This document shows, in pieces, positions 1 through 6,548 of a stretch of 9,520 nt of DNA (position 1 is its first letter; each line of letters starts with the position of its first letter). This DNA is from Treponema sp. (GTDB taxonomy: Bacteria > Spirochaetota > Spirochaetia > Treponematales > Breznakiellaceae). The notes below the pieces were generated by a model. That model was not told the DNA's origin. It did no database searches and was given only the letters and a program-made list of their open reading frames with translations. Made by a program: the position numbers and the translations under genes. The DNA lies in contig JAITBO010000012.1 of the NCBI GenBank assembly GCA_031283505.1, positions 1-9,520 on the forward strand, in the 5' to 3' direction.

Positions 1-1
1 C

Positions 2-40
2 CAGATTGTCCTGGAATGTCATACGCCTAAAGAAATCTGA
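2..40 (+). CDS. 3' end of an upstream gene (partial, uncertain)
   Basis: The first bases can be read as the tail of a protein ending QIVLECHTPKEI with TGA at 38-40. This leaves 15 bp holding a GGAG ribosome binding site before the dehydrogenase start at 56. A second frame stays open to a TGA at 57-59 that overlaps the next ATG, so the choice of frame is not certain. Too little sequence is present to name a family. If real, it is the preceding gene of the same operon. Confidence 0.3.
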   Translation, partial: QIVLECHTPKEI

Positions 41-55
41 TACGGCGGAGAATAT

Positions 56-1120
56 ATGAAAGCGGTAAGGCTCTATAAACCGGGTGACCTCAGAACAGAA
101 GATGTACCGGTTCCGGAAACCAAAGACGACGAAGTATTGATTAAGGTAATGGCGGTTGGGGTCTGCGGTTCGGATATACCACGGGCGCTCAGCTACGGCG
201 CCCATGTGGCGCCGCTTATCATCGGTCATGAATTTTCAGGCAGGATCGAGAAGGTTGGAAAGGGGGTGAGCAAATTTTCCGCCGAAGACCGGGTTACGGT
301 TCCGCCCCTTATCCCCTGCGGAATATGCAGGTGGTGTCAAATGGGAGAATACTCCCTTTGTGAAGATTACAATTATTACGGCTCCCGGTGTGACGGCGCT
401 ATGGCCGAATACATAGCGGTAAAGGAGACAAACCTGCTCCGCCTTCCTACAGAAATTTCCTATGAAGACGCCGCCGCCATGGACCCTTGTGCCAATGCCC
501 TGCATGCCATGACCCGGGCGGGTTTCAAAAGCGGGGAAAGCGTTGTCATTTACGGCGCCGGACCCATCGGGCTTTTTGCCCTACAGTACGCAAAAAAGAA
601 GGGGGCGTCGAAAATTATCGCCGTGGATGTGTGGCAGGAAAAACTTCAAATAGCCGCTTCCCTGGGAGCGGATATGATCGTCAATTCAAAGGAAGGCGAT
701 GTGCCCAAAAGGGTGAAAGAGGCAACCGGCGGCGGAGCAGATGTGGCGGTTGATTTTTCGGGGGTTCCCGCCGTCCAGTTAAACTGCATCCATTGTGTTT
801 CAAAACTCGGACGGGTGGTGCTTTTGGGAATCTCCCACAAAGGGCTGGAACTTTCGGAAAAGGAGGTGGATATGATCATGCGGGAACAACTCGATATTAG
901 GGGTTCATGGAATTCCTTTACCAAGCCCTTCCCCGGATCGGACTGGACAGGTTCCATTGAGCTTATGAAGAACGGGGTAAACGCGGAAAAAATTATCAGC
1001 CACCGTCTTTCCCTGGACGAGGCGCCCGGCATTTTTGGAAGAATCGCTGCGGGAGGTTTTTTCTTTAATAAGATAATGTTTTATCCCTGGGGGGTCGAAG
1101 CCGCCCGGCTGGATAAATAA
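56..1120 (+). CDS. Zinc-dependent polyol dehydrogenase, GatD/sorbitol dehydrogenase-like
   Basis: A 354-residue medium-chain dehydrogenase that probably oxidises a polyol or polyol phosphate to a ketose with NAD in the cytoplasm. Visible features are the catalytic-zinc region GVCGSD (Cys37), GHE at 57-59, and four structural-zinc cysteines at 88, 91, 94 and 102. The Rossmann motif GAGPIG is at 167-172, and an acidic Asp191 after the next strand favours NAD over NADP. CGSDIPR, GAHVAPLIIGHEFSG and the GSWNSFTKPFPGSDW stretch resemble galactitol-1-phosphate 5-dehydrogenase (GatD) closely as I recall that protein. The usual Glu of the EP motif that ligates zinc is Asp143 here (MDP). The start is set by GGAG at 47-50, five bases before ATG. 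It is followed by an 83-bp gap and then the SDR gene. The fold is certain; the substrate is not. Confidence 0.92.
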   Translation: MKAVRLYKPGDLRTEDVPVPETKDDEVLIKVMAVGVCGSDIPRALSYGAHVAPLIIGHEFSGRIEKVGKGVSKFSAEDRVTVPPLIPCGICRWCQMGEYSLCEDYNYYGSRCDGAMAEYIAVKETNLLRLPTEISYEDAAAMDPCANALHAMTRAGFKSGESVVIYGAGPIGLFALQYAKKKGASKIIAVDVWQEKLQIAASLGADMIVNSKEGDVPKRVKEATGGGADVAVDFSGVPAVQLNCIHCVSKLGRVVLLGISHKGLELSEKEVDMIMREQLDIRGSWNSFTKPFPGSDWTGSIELMKNGVNAEKIISHRLSLDEAPGIFGRIAAGGFFFNKIMFYPWGVEAARLDK

Positions 1121-1203
1121 GGCTGTTTCAAAACTTAGGTGAAACAGGCAAGCCCGGACTTAGCCCGTAAAATGTTCTGCGGGCACGGGGCCGCATATAA
1201 GGA
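1121..1203. repeat. Intergenic segment with two hairpins; related to a repeat at 8752-8781
   Basis: The gap between the dehydrogenase and the SDR gene holds a hairpin with an 8-bp perfect stem (CTGTTTCA at 1123-1130, TGAAACAG at 1140-1147). A second hairpin has a 5-bp stem (GCCCG at 1163-1167, CGGGC at 1180-1184). Neither is followed by a T-run on the plus strand, so a classic intrinsic terminator is unlikely. The sequence GGCTGTTTCAAAACTT at 1121-1136 reappears with one change on the minus strand near 8764-8779, which suggests a dispersed repeat family. Processing or attenuation of the transcript is possible. Confidence 0.5.
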
Positions 1204-1215
1204 ATGAAAATTTTT

Positions 1216-1926
1216 ATGGATAAAATCGTAGTGGTTACCGGCGTAGGCCGAGGGTTGGGACATTGCATCGCAAAAAAGCATTTGCTGCTGGGTGATGTCG
1301 TATATGGGTTTGAATTTCAAATAACCGATGAATTAAAGAAACTGCAAAGCGAAAATCCTAAGTTGCATATTTCTCAATGCGATCTGGGGGATGACGGGAG
1401 TGTAAAAAATGCGGTGAAGGAACTGCTTGCCTCGGAAAAAAGGGTAGACATTGTCTACAGTGTGGCGGGTATATTCGCGTATTATGATGATAAGGGCCTG
1501 GCCGTTACAGACAGCGAGACCTGCATAAAGTTTTATAATGTAAATGCCTTGGGCACGCTCAGGCTCGGCAGGGAAATATGGCCCCTGATAGGAAAAGGAA
1601 CAGTGGTGGCCATTATTTCTTCCGAGGCGGGAAGCATCGCCGCTACCAGGCGCAAGGCGGAATACGCATACTGTATGTCCAAGGCGGCGGTAAATATGCT
1701 GGGGAAACTGTTGTCCAATGAACTTTGGGAAAAAGACGCCCGGGTTATAATGTTTCACCCCGGATGGCTTCGCACAAAAATGGGCGGGACCAGGGCAAAA
1801 CAGAGCAGCGCCTCCATTGAGCCTGAAGAAAGCGCGGATGACATTGTACATATCGCCTTAGATATTGATAAACGGCCGAGGGATCAGCTTTATATGACCC
1901 ATCGGGGTGACATACTGCCCTGGTAG
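1216..1926 (+). CDS. Short-chain dehydrogenase/reductase (SDR), C-factor-like
   Basis: A classical SDR of about 236 residues that would catalyse NAD(P)-linked interconversion of an alcohol and a carbonyl in the cytoplasm. The glycine-rich cofactor motif TGVGRGLG is at 8-15, the NALG motif at 110-113, and the catalytic Tyr-x-x-x-Lys is YCMSK at 152-156. The SSEAGSI segment before the active-site Tyr, followed by SKAAVNML, resembles the CsgA/C-factor branch of SDRs. An in-frame ATG at 1204 would add four residues, but AAGGA lies directly against it with no spacing; from 1216 the spacing is about 12 bases, which is long but workable. The stop overlaps the ribosome binding site of the aldolase gene, so the two are probably translated in tandem. 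It likely carries out a second oxidation or reduction in the same sugar pathway. Confidence 0.85.
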   Translation: MDKIVVVTGVGRGLGHCIAKKHLLLGDVVYGFEFQITDELKKLQSENPKLHISQCDLGDDGSVKNAVKELLASEKRVDIVYSVAGIFAYYDDKGLAVTDSETCIKFYNVNALGTLRLGREIWPLIGKGTVVAIISSEAGSIAATRRKAEYAYCMSKAAVNMLGKLLSNELWEKDARVIMFHPGWLRTKMGGTRAKQSSASIEPEESADDIVHIALDIDKRPRDQLYMTHRGDILPW

Positions 1927-1937
1927 AGGAGTTGTTT

Positions 1938-2603
1938 ATGACCGATAAAGAAATTTTGTCTCACATTGATCACACGTTGCTTAAGGCTTTTGCCGGCTGG
2001 GAAGAAATACAAACACTCTGCGAAGAAGCGTTGCGTTATGGAACCGCTTCGGTATGCATTCCCCCTTCTTATGTAAAAAGGGTAAAGGATCGGTTCCCGG
2101 CTTTGAATGTCTGTACCGTAATCGGTTTTCCCCTGGGTTATAATCCTGAAGGGATCAAGGCGGCGGAAGCTCTCCGGGCGGTACAGGACGGCGCTTCCGA
2201 GGTTGATATGGTCGTCAATATCGGTGATGTTAAAAACGGCGATTTTGATCGTGTTAGCGCGGAGATCAGATCGGTGCGGGAAGCGATAGGAGAGGGGCCC
2301 ATTCTCAAGGTCATCGTTGAGACCTGTTACCTTACCGAAGATGAGAAGATCAACCTGTGCGGATGCGTGGGCGACGGAAAGGCTGATTACATAAAAACAT
2401 CCACCGGCTTTGGAACGGCTGGGGCAACGATTGAAGATGTCAGGCTGTTTAAGAAACATATCGGAGGGGGGGTAAAAATCAAAGCCGCCGGAGGGGTAAA
2501 AACCCGTGAAGATTTGGAACGCTTTATCGCCGAGGGCGCCGACCGGATAGGAACCAGTTCCGCAGTAAAACTTTTGGCAGTGGAAGAGGCAAAGGCTTAC
2601 TGA
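1938..2603 (+). CDS. deoC: Deoxyribose-phosphate aldolase family protein (DeoC)
   Basis: A class I (Schiff-base) aldolase of 221 residues, the usual length for DeoC. Known members cleave 2-deoxyribose 5-phosphate to glyceraldehyde 3-phosphate and acetaldehyde. The three catalytic positions are recognisable: Asp in EVDMVVNIG (about 90), the Schiff-base Lys in YIKTSTGFGTAGAT (about 153), and Lys in VKIKAAGGVKT (about 182). ATG at 1938 is chosen because GAGGAG at 1926-1931 lies six bases upstream; a TTG at 1932 sits too close to that site. The gene begins 11 bp after the SDR stop and ends 14 bp before the kinase, so it belongs to a catabolic operon and not to a nucleoside-salvage cluster. The substrate may therefore be a related deoxy-sugar phosphate in place of deoxyribose phosphate. 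Confidence 0.93.
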   Translation: MTDKEILSHIDHTLLKAFAGWEEIQTLCEEALRYGTASVCIPPSYVKRVKDRFPALNVCTVIGFPLGYNPEGIKAAEALRAVQDGASEVDMVVNIGDVKNGDFDRVSAEIRSVREAIGEGPILKVIVETCYLTEDEKINLCGCVGDGKADYIKTSTGFGTAGATIEDVRLFKKHIGGGVKIKAAGGVKTREDLERFIAEGADRIGTSSAVKLLAVEEAKAY

Positions 2604-2617
2604 GAGGGGGAATAAAA

Positions 2618-4144
2618 ATGCAGGAAAGTTTATTCATAGCGATAGATTTGGGGACCAGTTTTATCAAGACCGGTGTCTACGATGCATCGGGGAATTGCCT
2701 TGCCCAGGCTTCAGAACCGGTCAAGGATTACCGGCCAGAACCGGGGGTCTTTATTCAAAAGGGTTCCGAGTTGTTCGACTCGGTGCTGGCCTGCATTAAG
2801 GATGTGACCAAACAGTTGGGTGATAAAACTTCTACCATAGAGGCGATGGTTTTTTCCGGACAGATGTCCGGTTTTATGGGAGTTGATGCCGATTGGGAAG
2901 ACATTACCACATGGTCCTGTTCCCTGGATACCCGGTATATGCCCTATGCGGACAGGCAGATGAAAGGTCTGAGGGAGGATTTTCTTGCCATAGGGGGGAC
3001 GAACTTCCCCGCTATGGCTCCTAAATATGAATGGTACAAAACCGAATTTCCCGCCGAGGCAAATAAAATAGCAAAGTATCTGATGATCTCGGGCTATGTA
3101 ATCGGAAAGCTGGGAAATCTCAATATTGAAGATGCTGTTATTGATCGTTCCTATATTTCCTGGACGGGACTGGCGGATGTAGGCAGGGGTGTTTGGTCGG
3201 ACAAGATCTGCGGCGCCCTGGGACTTGATAAAAAATACCTTCCTCAAATCGTTGACTGCAATTATGTGTGCGGCAGGCTCACTTCCGAATACGCGAAGAT
3301 CCTGGGACTGCGGTCGGGGCTTCCCCTGGTTGCCGGCGCCGGAGACAAAGTGGCGGGATGCCTGGGGGCGGGCAACGTAGAAAGTGGACGGGTTGTTTTT
3401 GAAGCCTCTTCCTACGGGGAGGTAAGTTGCTGTGTGAAAGACTACCGGCCCGATACCGCCGAGCGGCGCCTGGATGTTCTGTGTTCCGCCGTTCCCGGGG
3501 AATTCTACGTTACTCATTTTGCCGCCGGTTCAGGCATAACCCTTGACTGGTTTGTCGATAATTTCTACCGCCGGCACGATGAGGATAAAAAAGCCGCCTT
3601 TTCCAGGATTGAAAAAGCGATTGAGGGAATGCCAACAGGAAGCCGGGGACTTATGGCCATCGGCCTTTTGGGGGGCAGTTCCATGCCCATTGACGGCGCC
3701 CTCCGGGGGCTTTGGATGGGCTATGATTGGAGCCACAAGCCGGAGCATTTTTATCACGCTCTGCTTGAGAGTTTTGCCTATGATTTCGCTTTGGTCCTGG
3801 GAAGCGCGGACCGGCTCTACCCGGAGCTTGATTTTTCCGAAGTCCGAGTGATCGGCGGCGGTGCCAGGTCGCCGGTTTGGATACAAATGAACGCCGATAC
3901 AAGCGGAAAGAAATATACCACCCTTAAAATGAACGACGTGTCCATGTGGGGGGCGGTAATTTTAGCGGGCAACGCGGTGGGGGTATTTTCGGATCTGAAA
4001 AAGACGGCTGATAGTTTTATCAACATCGATAAAACCTATGAACCTAAGGAAGAAGAAGGAAAGCTACACCGGAAGCGCCTAGAATATTACAAAACGGCAT
4101 TGACGGAGATGCACGGTTTCTTCCTGCGGCTTCAGCAGCTTTAG
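2618..4144 (+). CDS. FGGY-family carbohydrate kinase (xylulokinase-like)
   Basis: A 508-residue cytoplasmic sugar kinase using ATP to phosphorylate a ketose or polyol; the size is normal for the FGGY family. The N-terminal phosphate-binding motif IAIDLGTSFIKTG is near 7-19. VFSGQMSG at 78-85 and the WSCSLDTR stretch at 99-106 occupy the sugar-binding part of the N-terminal domain. The catalytic GAGD is at 240-243 (Asp243). The C-terminal domain carries VIGGGARSPVW at 411-421, the adenosine motif. GAGGGGG at 2604-2610 precedes the ATG. It lies 14 bp after deoC, so kinase and aldolase probably act in sequence. FGGY substrates (xylulose, ribulose, fuculose, erythritol, AI-2 and others) cannot be separated by eye, so no gene symbol is given. 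Confidence 0.93.
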   Translation: MQESLFIAIDLGTSFIKTGVYDASGNCLAQASEPVKDYRPEPGVFIQKGSELFDSVLACIKDVTKQLGDKTSTIEAMVFSGQMSGFMGVDADWEDITTWSCSLDTRYMPYADRQMKGLREDFLAIGGTNFPAMAPKYEWYKTEFPAEANKIAKYLMISGYVIGKLGNLNIEDAVIDRSYISWTGLADVGRGVWSDKICGALGLDKKYLPQIVDCNYVCGRLTSEYAKILGLRSGLPLVAGAGDKVAGCLGAGNVESGRVVFEASSYGEVSCCVKDYRPDTAERRLDVLCSAVPGEFYVTHFAAGSGITLDWFVDNFYRRHDEDKKAAFSRIEKAIEGMPTGSRGLMAIGLLGGSSMPIDGALRGLWMGYDWSHKPEHFYHALLESFAYDFALVLGSADRLYPELDFSEVRVIGGGARSPVWIQMNADTSGKKYTTLKMNDVSMWGAVILAGNAVGVFSDLKKTADSFINIDKTYEPKEEEGKLHRKRLEYYKTALTEMHGFFLRLQQL

Positions 4145-4199
4145 GGGAAGCGCAGCCCTCATCAACTGCCGGAGTTTTGTTTGTAGTCGTTGTGGTATG

Positions 4200-4257
4200 T
4201 TGATCTATTTGTTTGAAAAAGATACGCTTTAAGCGTTCTTAATTTTGTTTACGGAGG
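4200..4257 (+). promoter_or_regulatory. Leader of the importer genes: 13-bp inverted repeat and ribosome binding site
   Basis: The 118-bp gap after the kinase contains a perfect inverted repeat, ACGCTT-T-AAGCGT, at 4224-4236. It sits 27 bases before the binding-protein start and has the size of a repressor operator half-site pair. A weak possible promoter is TTGATC at 4200-4205 with a poor -10 (TACGCT) at 4223-4228 that would overlap the repeat. GGAGG at 4253-4257 is the ribosome binding site of the next gene. The repeat is seen directly; its role as an operator is inferred. No regulator gene is present in the window. Confidence 0.4.
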
Positions 4258-4262
4258 ATTTT

Positions 4263-5564
4263 ATGAGGACGATCAAAAAATTGTTGCTTATGAGCATGGT
4301 TTTGCTGATAAGCATCGGAACCCTATTTGCAGCAGGCGGCGGTCAGGGAGGCGGGACCGCCTCCAGCGGAGGGACAAAGACCATTGAGTTCTGGCATATC
4401 CAGAATGTCGATCCGGCGCCGAAGTTTATCGGCGATGCTGTCAAGCGTTTCGAGGCGGCGAATCCCGAATACAAGGTTAATGTTATCATAACGGCCAATG
4501 ATTCTTATAAACAGAAGATAGCCGTAGCCGCCGCTTCCGGCCAGGTTCCAGATGTTTTTATGTCCTGGACAGGTGGCATAACCAACGAGTATGTTAAGGC
4601 GGACCTTCTTGCGGATCTTACCCCGTACTTTGACAAAAACAATGTTAAAGCCAAATTTCTTGATGGGGCCATTGAGCAGGCAAAGGTAAACGGCAGGATT
4701 TACGCTGTCCCTGTGGAAAATACAGCGATTGCTGGTGTCTGGTATAACAAAGATTTGTTTGCCAAATACAATCTTACGGTTCCCAAGACCATTGCTGAGC
4801 TTGAAGCTGTGTGCGACAAGCTCAAGCAGAACGGCATTATCCCTTTCTCGCTGGCGAACATGACCAAGTGGACCGCCATAATGTACTACCAAAATCTTCC
4901 CTCCCGTCATGCGGGTATCAAGCCCTTTGCCGATGCTCTAGCCGGGACCGGTTCCTTTAATTCCGAGCCTTTCATCTGGTCGGCGAAAAAAATGCAGGAT
5001 TGGGTACGGAAAGGTTATTTTAACGAAGGATTTAACGGCCTGGACGAGGATTCCGGTCAGTCTCGTACTCTGCTTTACACCGAAAGGGCGGCAATGCAGG
5101 TTCAGGGGAGTTGGTTTGTGTCGAATGTTGCCGGCGAGAATCCCGATTTCTTGAAAAAAGTCGGGTTTTTTAATTTCCCCGCCGATGAGACCGGTACAGG
5201 AAGTCCTCAGACCGTTTCAGGCACTCTAGGTGATAACTTCTATCATGTTTCCGCGAAGAGCCAAAATCCTGAAGCCGCGTTTGATATGCTGATTACCCTC
5301 CTGGATGATCAGGCTGTAAAGGAGCGCATCGCCGCTGGCCGCATTCCGCCGCTTAAGAGTGTTACTCTTTCAGACCCTCTGATGCAGGAAGTCTTTAAAA
5401 CCATTCAGGCCGCGACTGATGTCCAGTTCTGGTACAACGAATCGTTGGCTCCTGAACCCAGGGAAGTATTTGAAACTTCCCTACAGGAACTCCTGGGGCT
5501 TTCAATAAGTCCTGAAGAGTTCGCCAAACGCTGGCAGGATGCCCAGGCTAAATCCCTGAAGTAA
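4263..5564 (+). CDS. Sugar ABC transporter solute-binding protein (family 1)
   Basis: A 433-residue extracellular solute-binding protein of the MalE/UgpB/MsmE type, which captures a sugar or polyol in the periplasm and delivers it to the membrane permeases. It opens with a signal peptide (MRTIKK, a hydrophobic stretch of about 16 residues, then LFA-A) and a glycine/serine-rich tether at about 25-38. No lipobox cysteine is present, so release by signal peptidase I is expected. The mature part starts TIEFWHIQN and carries the family pattern of VPDVFMSWTGG near 97-107 and PVENTAIAGVWYNKDLF near 151-167. ATG at 4263 is preferred over an upstream TTG because GGAGG lies five bases before it. The gene is followed by a strong hairpin and then two permease genes. 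The ligand is unknown but probably feeds the upstream enzymes. Confidence 0.92.
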   Translation: MRTIKKLLLMSMVLLISIGTLFAAGGGQGGGTASSGGTKTIEFWHIQNVDPAPKFIGDAVKRFEAANPEYKVNVIITANDSYKQKIAVAAASGQVPDVFMSWTGGITNEYVKADLLADLTPYFDKNNVKAKFLDGAIEQAKVNGRIYAVPVENTAIAGVWYNKDLFAKYNLTVPKTIAELEAVCDKLKQNGIIPFSLANMTKWTAIMYYQNLPSRHAGIKPFADALAGTGSFNSEPFIWSAKKMQDWVRKGYFNEGFNGLDEDSGQSRTLLYTERAAMQVQGSWFVSNVAGENPDFLKKVGFFNFPADETGTGSPQTVSGTLGDNFYHVSAKSQNPEAAFDMLITLLDDQAVKERIAAGRIPPLKSVTLSDPLMQEVFKTIQAATDVQFWYNESLAPEPREVFETSLQELLGLSISPEEFAKRWQDAQAKSLK

Positions 5565-5573
5565 ATAAATCAG

Positions 5574-5610
5574 AAAACGGCTGTTACGGGAACCTCTGGG
5601 CAGCCGTTTT
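5574..5610 (+). terminator. Hairpin between binding-protein and permease genes
   Basis: A perfect 10-bp stem, AAAACGGCTG (5574-5583) with CAGCCGTTTT (5601-5610), encloses a 17-base loop and starts 10 bases after the binding-protein stop. The descending arm ends in four T residues, like a leaky intrinsic terminator. Such hairpins in importer operons commonly stabilise the binding-protein mRNA or reduce read-through so that binding protein exceeds permease. That role is inferred here; the stem itself is seen. Confidence 0.65.
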
Positions 5611-5639
5611 AATGTATGCCGGAGACGGGGGGATTCATT

Positions 5640-6548
5640 ATGCAGAACGGGATTTCATCGCTAAAGAAAGCCCGGCAGCGCTCTATAAATATAGCCGCTA
5701 CGGTTTTTCTAGCGCCAGTGTTGATCATACTGGTTGTTTTTATCGCTTATCCGATCGTTGATTCTTTCGTCCTGAGTACGGTGCAATGGAACGGTTTAAG
5801 CCCAGTAAAAACTCCTGTCAGACTTGCCAATTGGGTTACGCTTTTAAAGGACCATTTTTTCTGGTCCGCTTTTTTAAATAACGTAATCATCATGTTCATA
5901 GCCCTGGTTACCCAAGGGGTTTTGGCAATAGCACTGGCGACATTCTTGGACGTCATGGGCAGGAAGGCTCTGCTGTTCAAGGTGGTCTGGTTTTTGCCTT
6001 ATCTGATTTCCCCGGTAGCGATAGGCTTTCTGTTCAAATTCGCCTTGGACGCTAATTTCGGCATTTTTGCTTCTCTGGCAAAATTCTTTGGCAACGAGGT
6101 AAGCGTTGACCTTTTGGGGAACCCCAGCAGGGCGCTTTATACGGTTATGGGGGTGGTAAGCTGGGAGTATACCCCGTTTTATATGATCCTGTATCTGGCG
6201 GCTTATGGGACGATACCTGTTGAACTGTACGATGCCGCCGCCATTGACGGAGCCTCCCGAAGCCAGTATTTTTGGGAAATATCCCTGCCCCTTCTGAGGC
6301 CTACGATTGTTTCAGGGGCGACGGTCTGCATAATTGGTTCCCTTAAATACTTTGATCTTGTGTATGTCATGACCGGCGGCGGCCCAGGTCATGCTACGGA
6401 ACTGATGGCCACTTATATGTATACGACTTCCTTTGTCAAACGAAGCTTTGGGTATGGCGCCGCCGTTGCCTGTGGTATGTTCATCCTCATTACCGTTATT
6501 GCGCTCATTACCGTTTATACGCTCAACAGAAAACCGGAGGAGCTATGA
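5640..6548 (+). CDS. Sugar ABC transporter permease, MalF-like
   Basis: A 302-residue inner-membrane permease with about six hydrophobic segments, the first near 17-43. The cytoplasmic EAA loop that docks the ATPase is clear: VELYDAAAIDGAS, then YFWEISLPLLRPT, at about 194-222. The MTGGGPGHATELMATYMY stretch is typical of MalF-type subunits. ATG at 5640 is chosen because GGGGGGA at 5627-5633 lies six bases upstream; an earlier ATG at 5616 has no ribosome binding site. The stop overlaps the start of the next permease (ATGA), so the two are translationally coupled and form the heterodimeric channel. Confidence 0.93.
   Translation: MQNGISSLKKARQRSINIAATVFLAPVLIILVVFIAYPIVDSFVLSTVQWNGLSPVKTPVRLANWVTLLKDHFFWSAFLNNVIIMFIALVTQGVLAIALATFLDVMGRKALLFKVVWFLPYLISPVAIGFLFKFALDANFGIFASLAKFFGNEVSVDLLGNPSRALYTVMGVVSWEYTPFYMILYLAAYGTIPVELYDAAAIDGASRSQYFWEISLPLLRPTIVSGATVCIIGSLKYFDLVYVMTGGGPGHATELMATYMYTTSFVKRSFGYGAAVACGMFILITVIALITVYTLNRKPEEL

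Noticed and set aside
2711..3517. Minus-strand open frame of 268 codons opposite the kinase gene
   Set aside because: The plus strand encodes an intact FGGY kinase with all motifs; the minus frame has no domain and no ribosome binding site.
4197..4233. Eleven-codon frame MLIYLFEKDTL in the leader of the binding-protein gene
   Set aside because: It could be a leader peptide, but it lacks a ribosome binding site and the overlap with the palindrome is easily chance.
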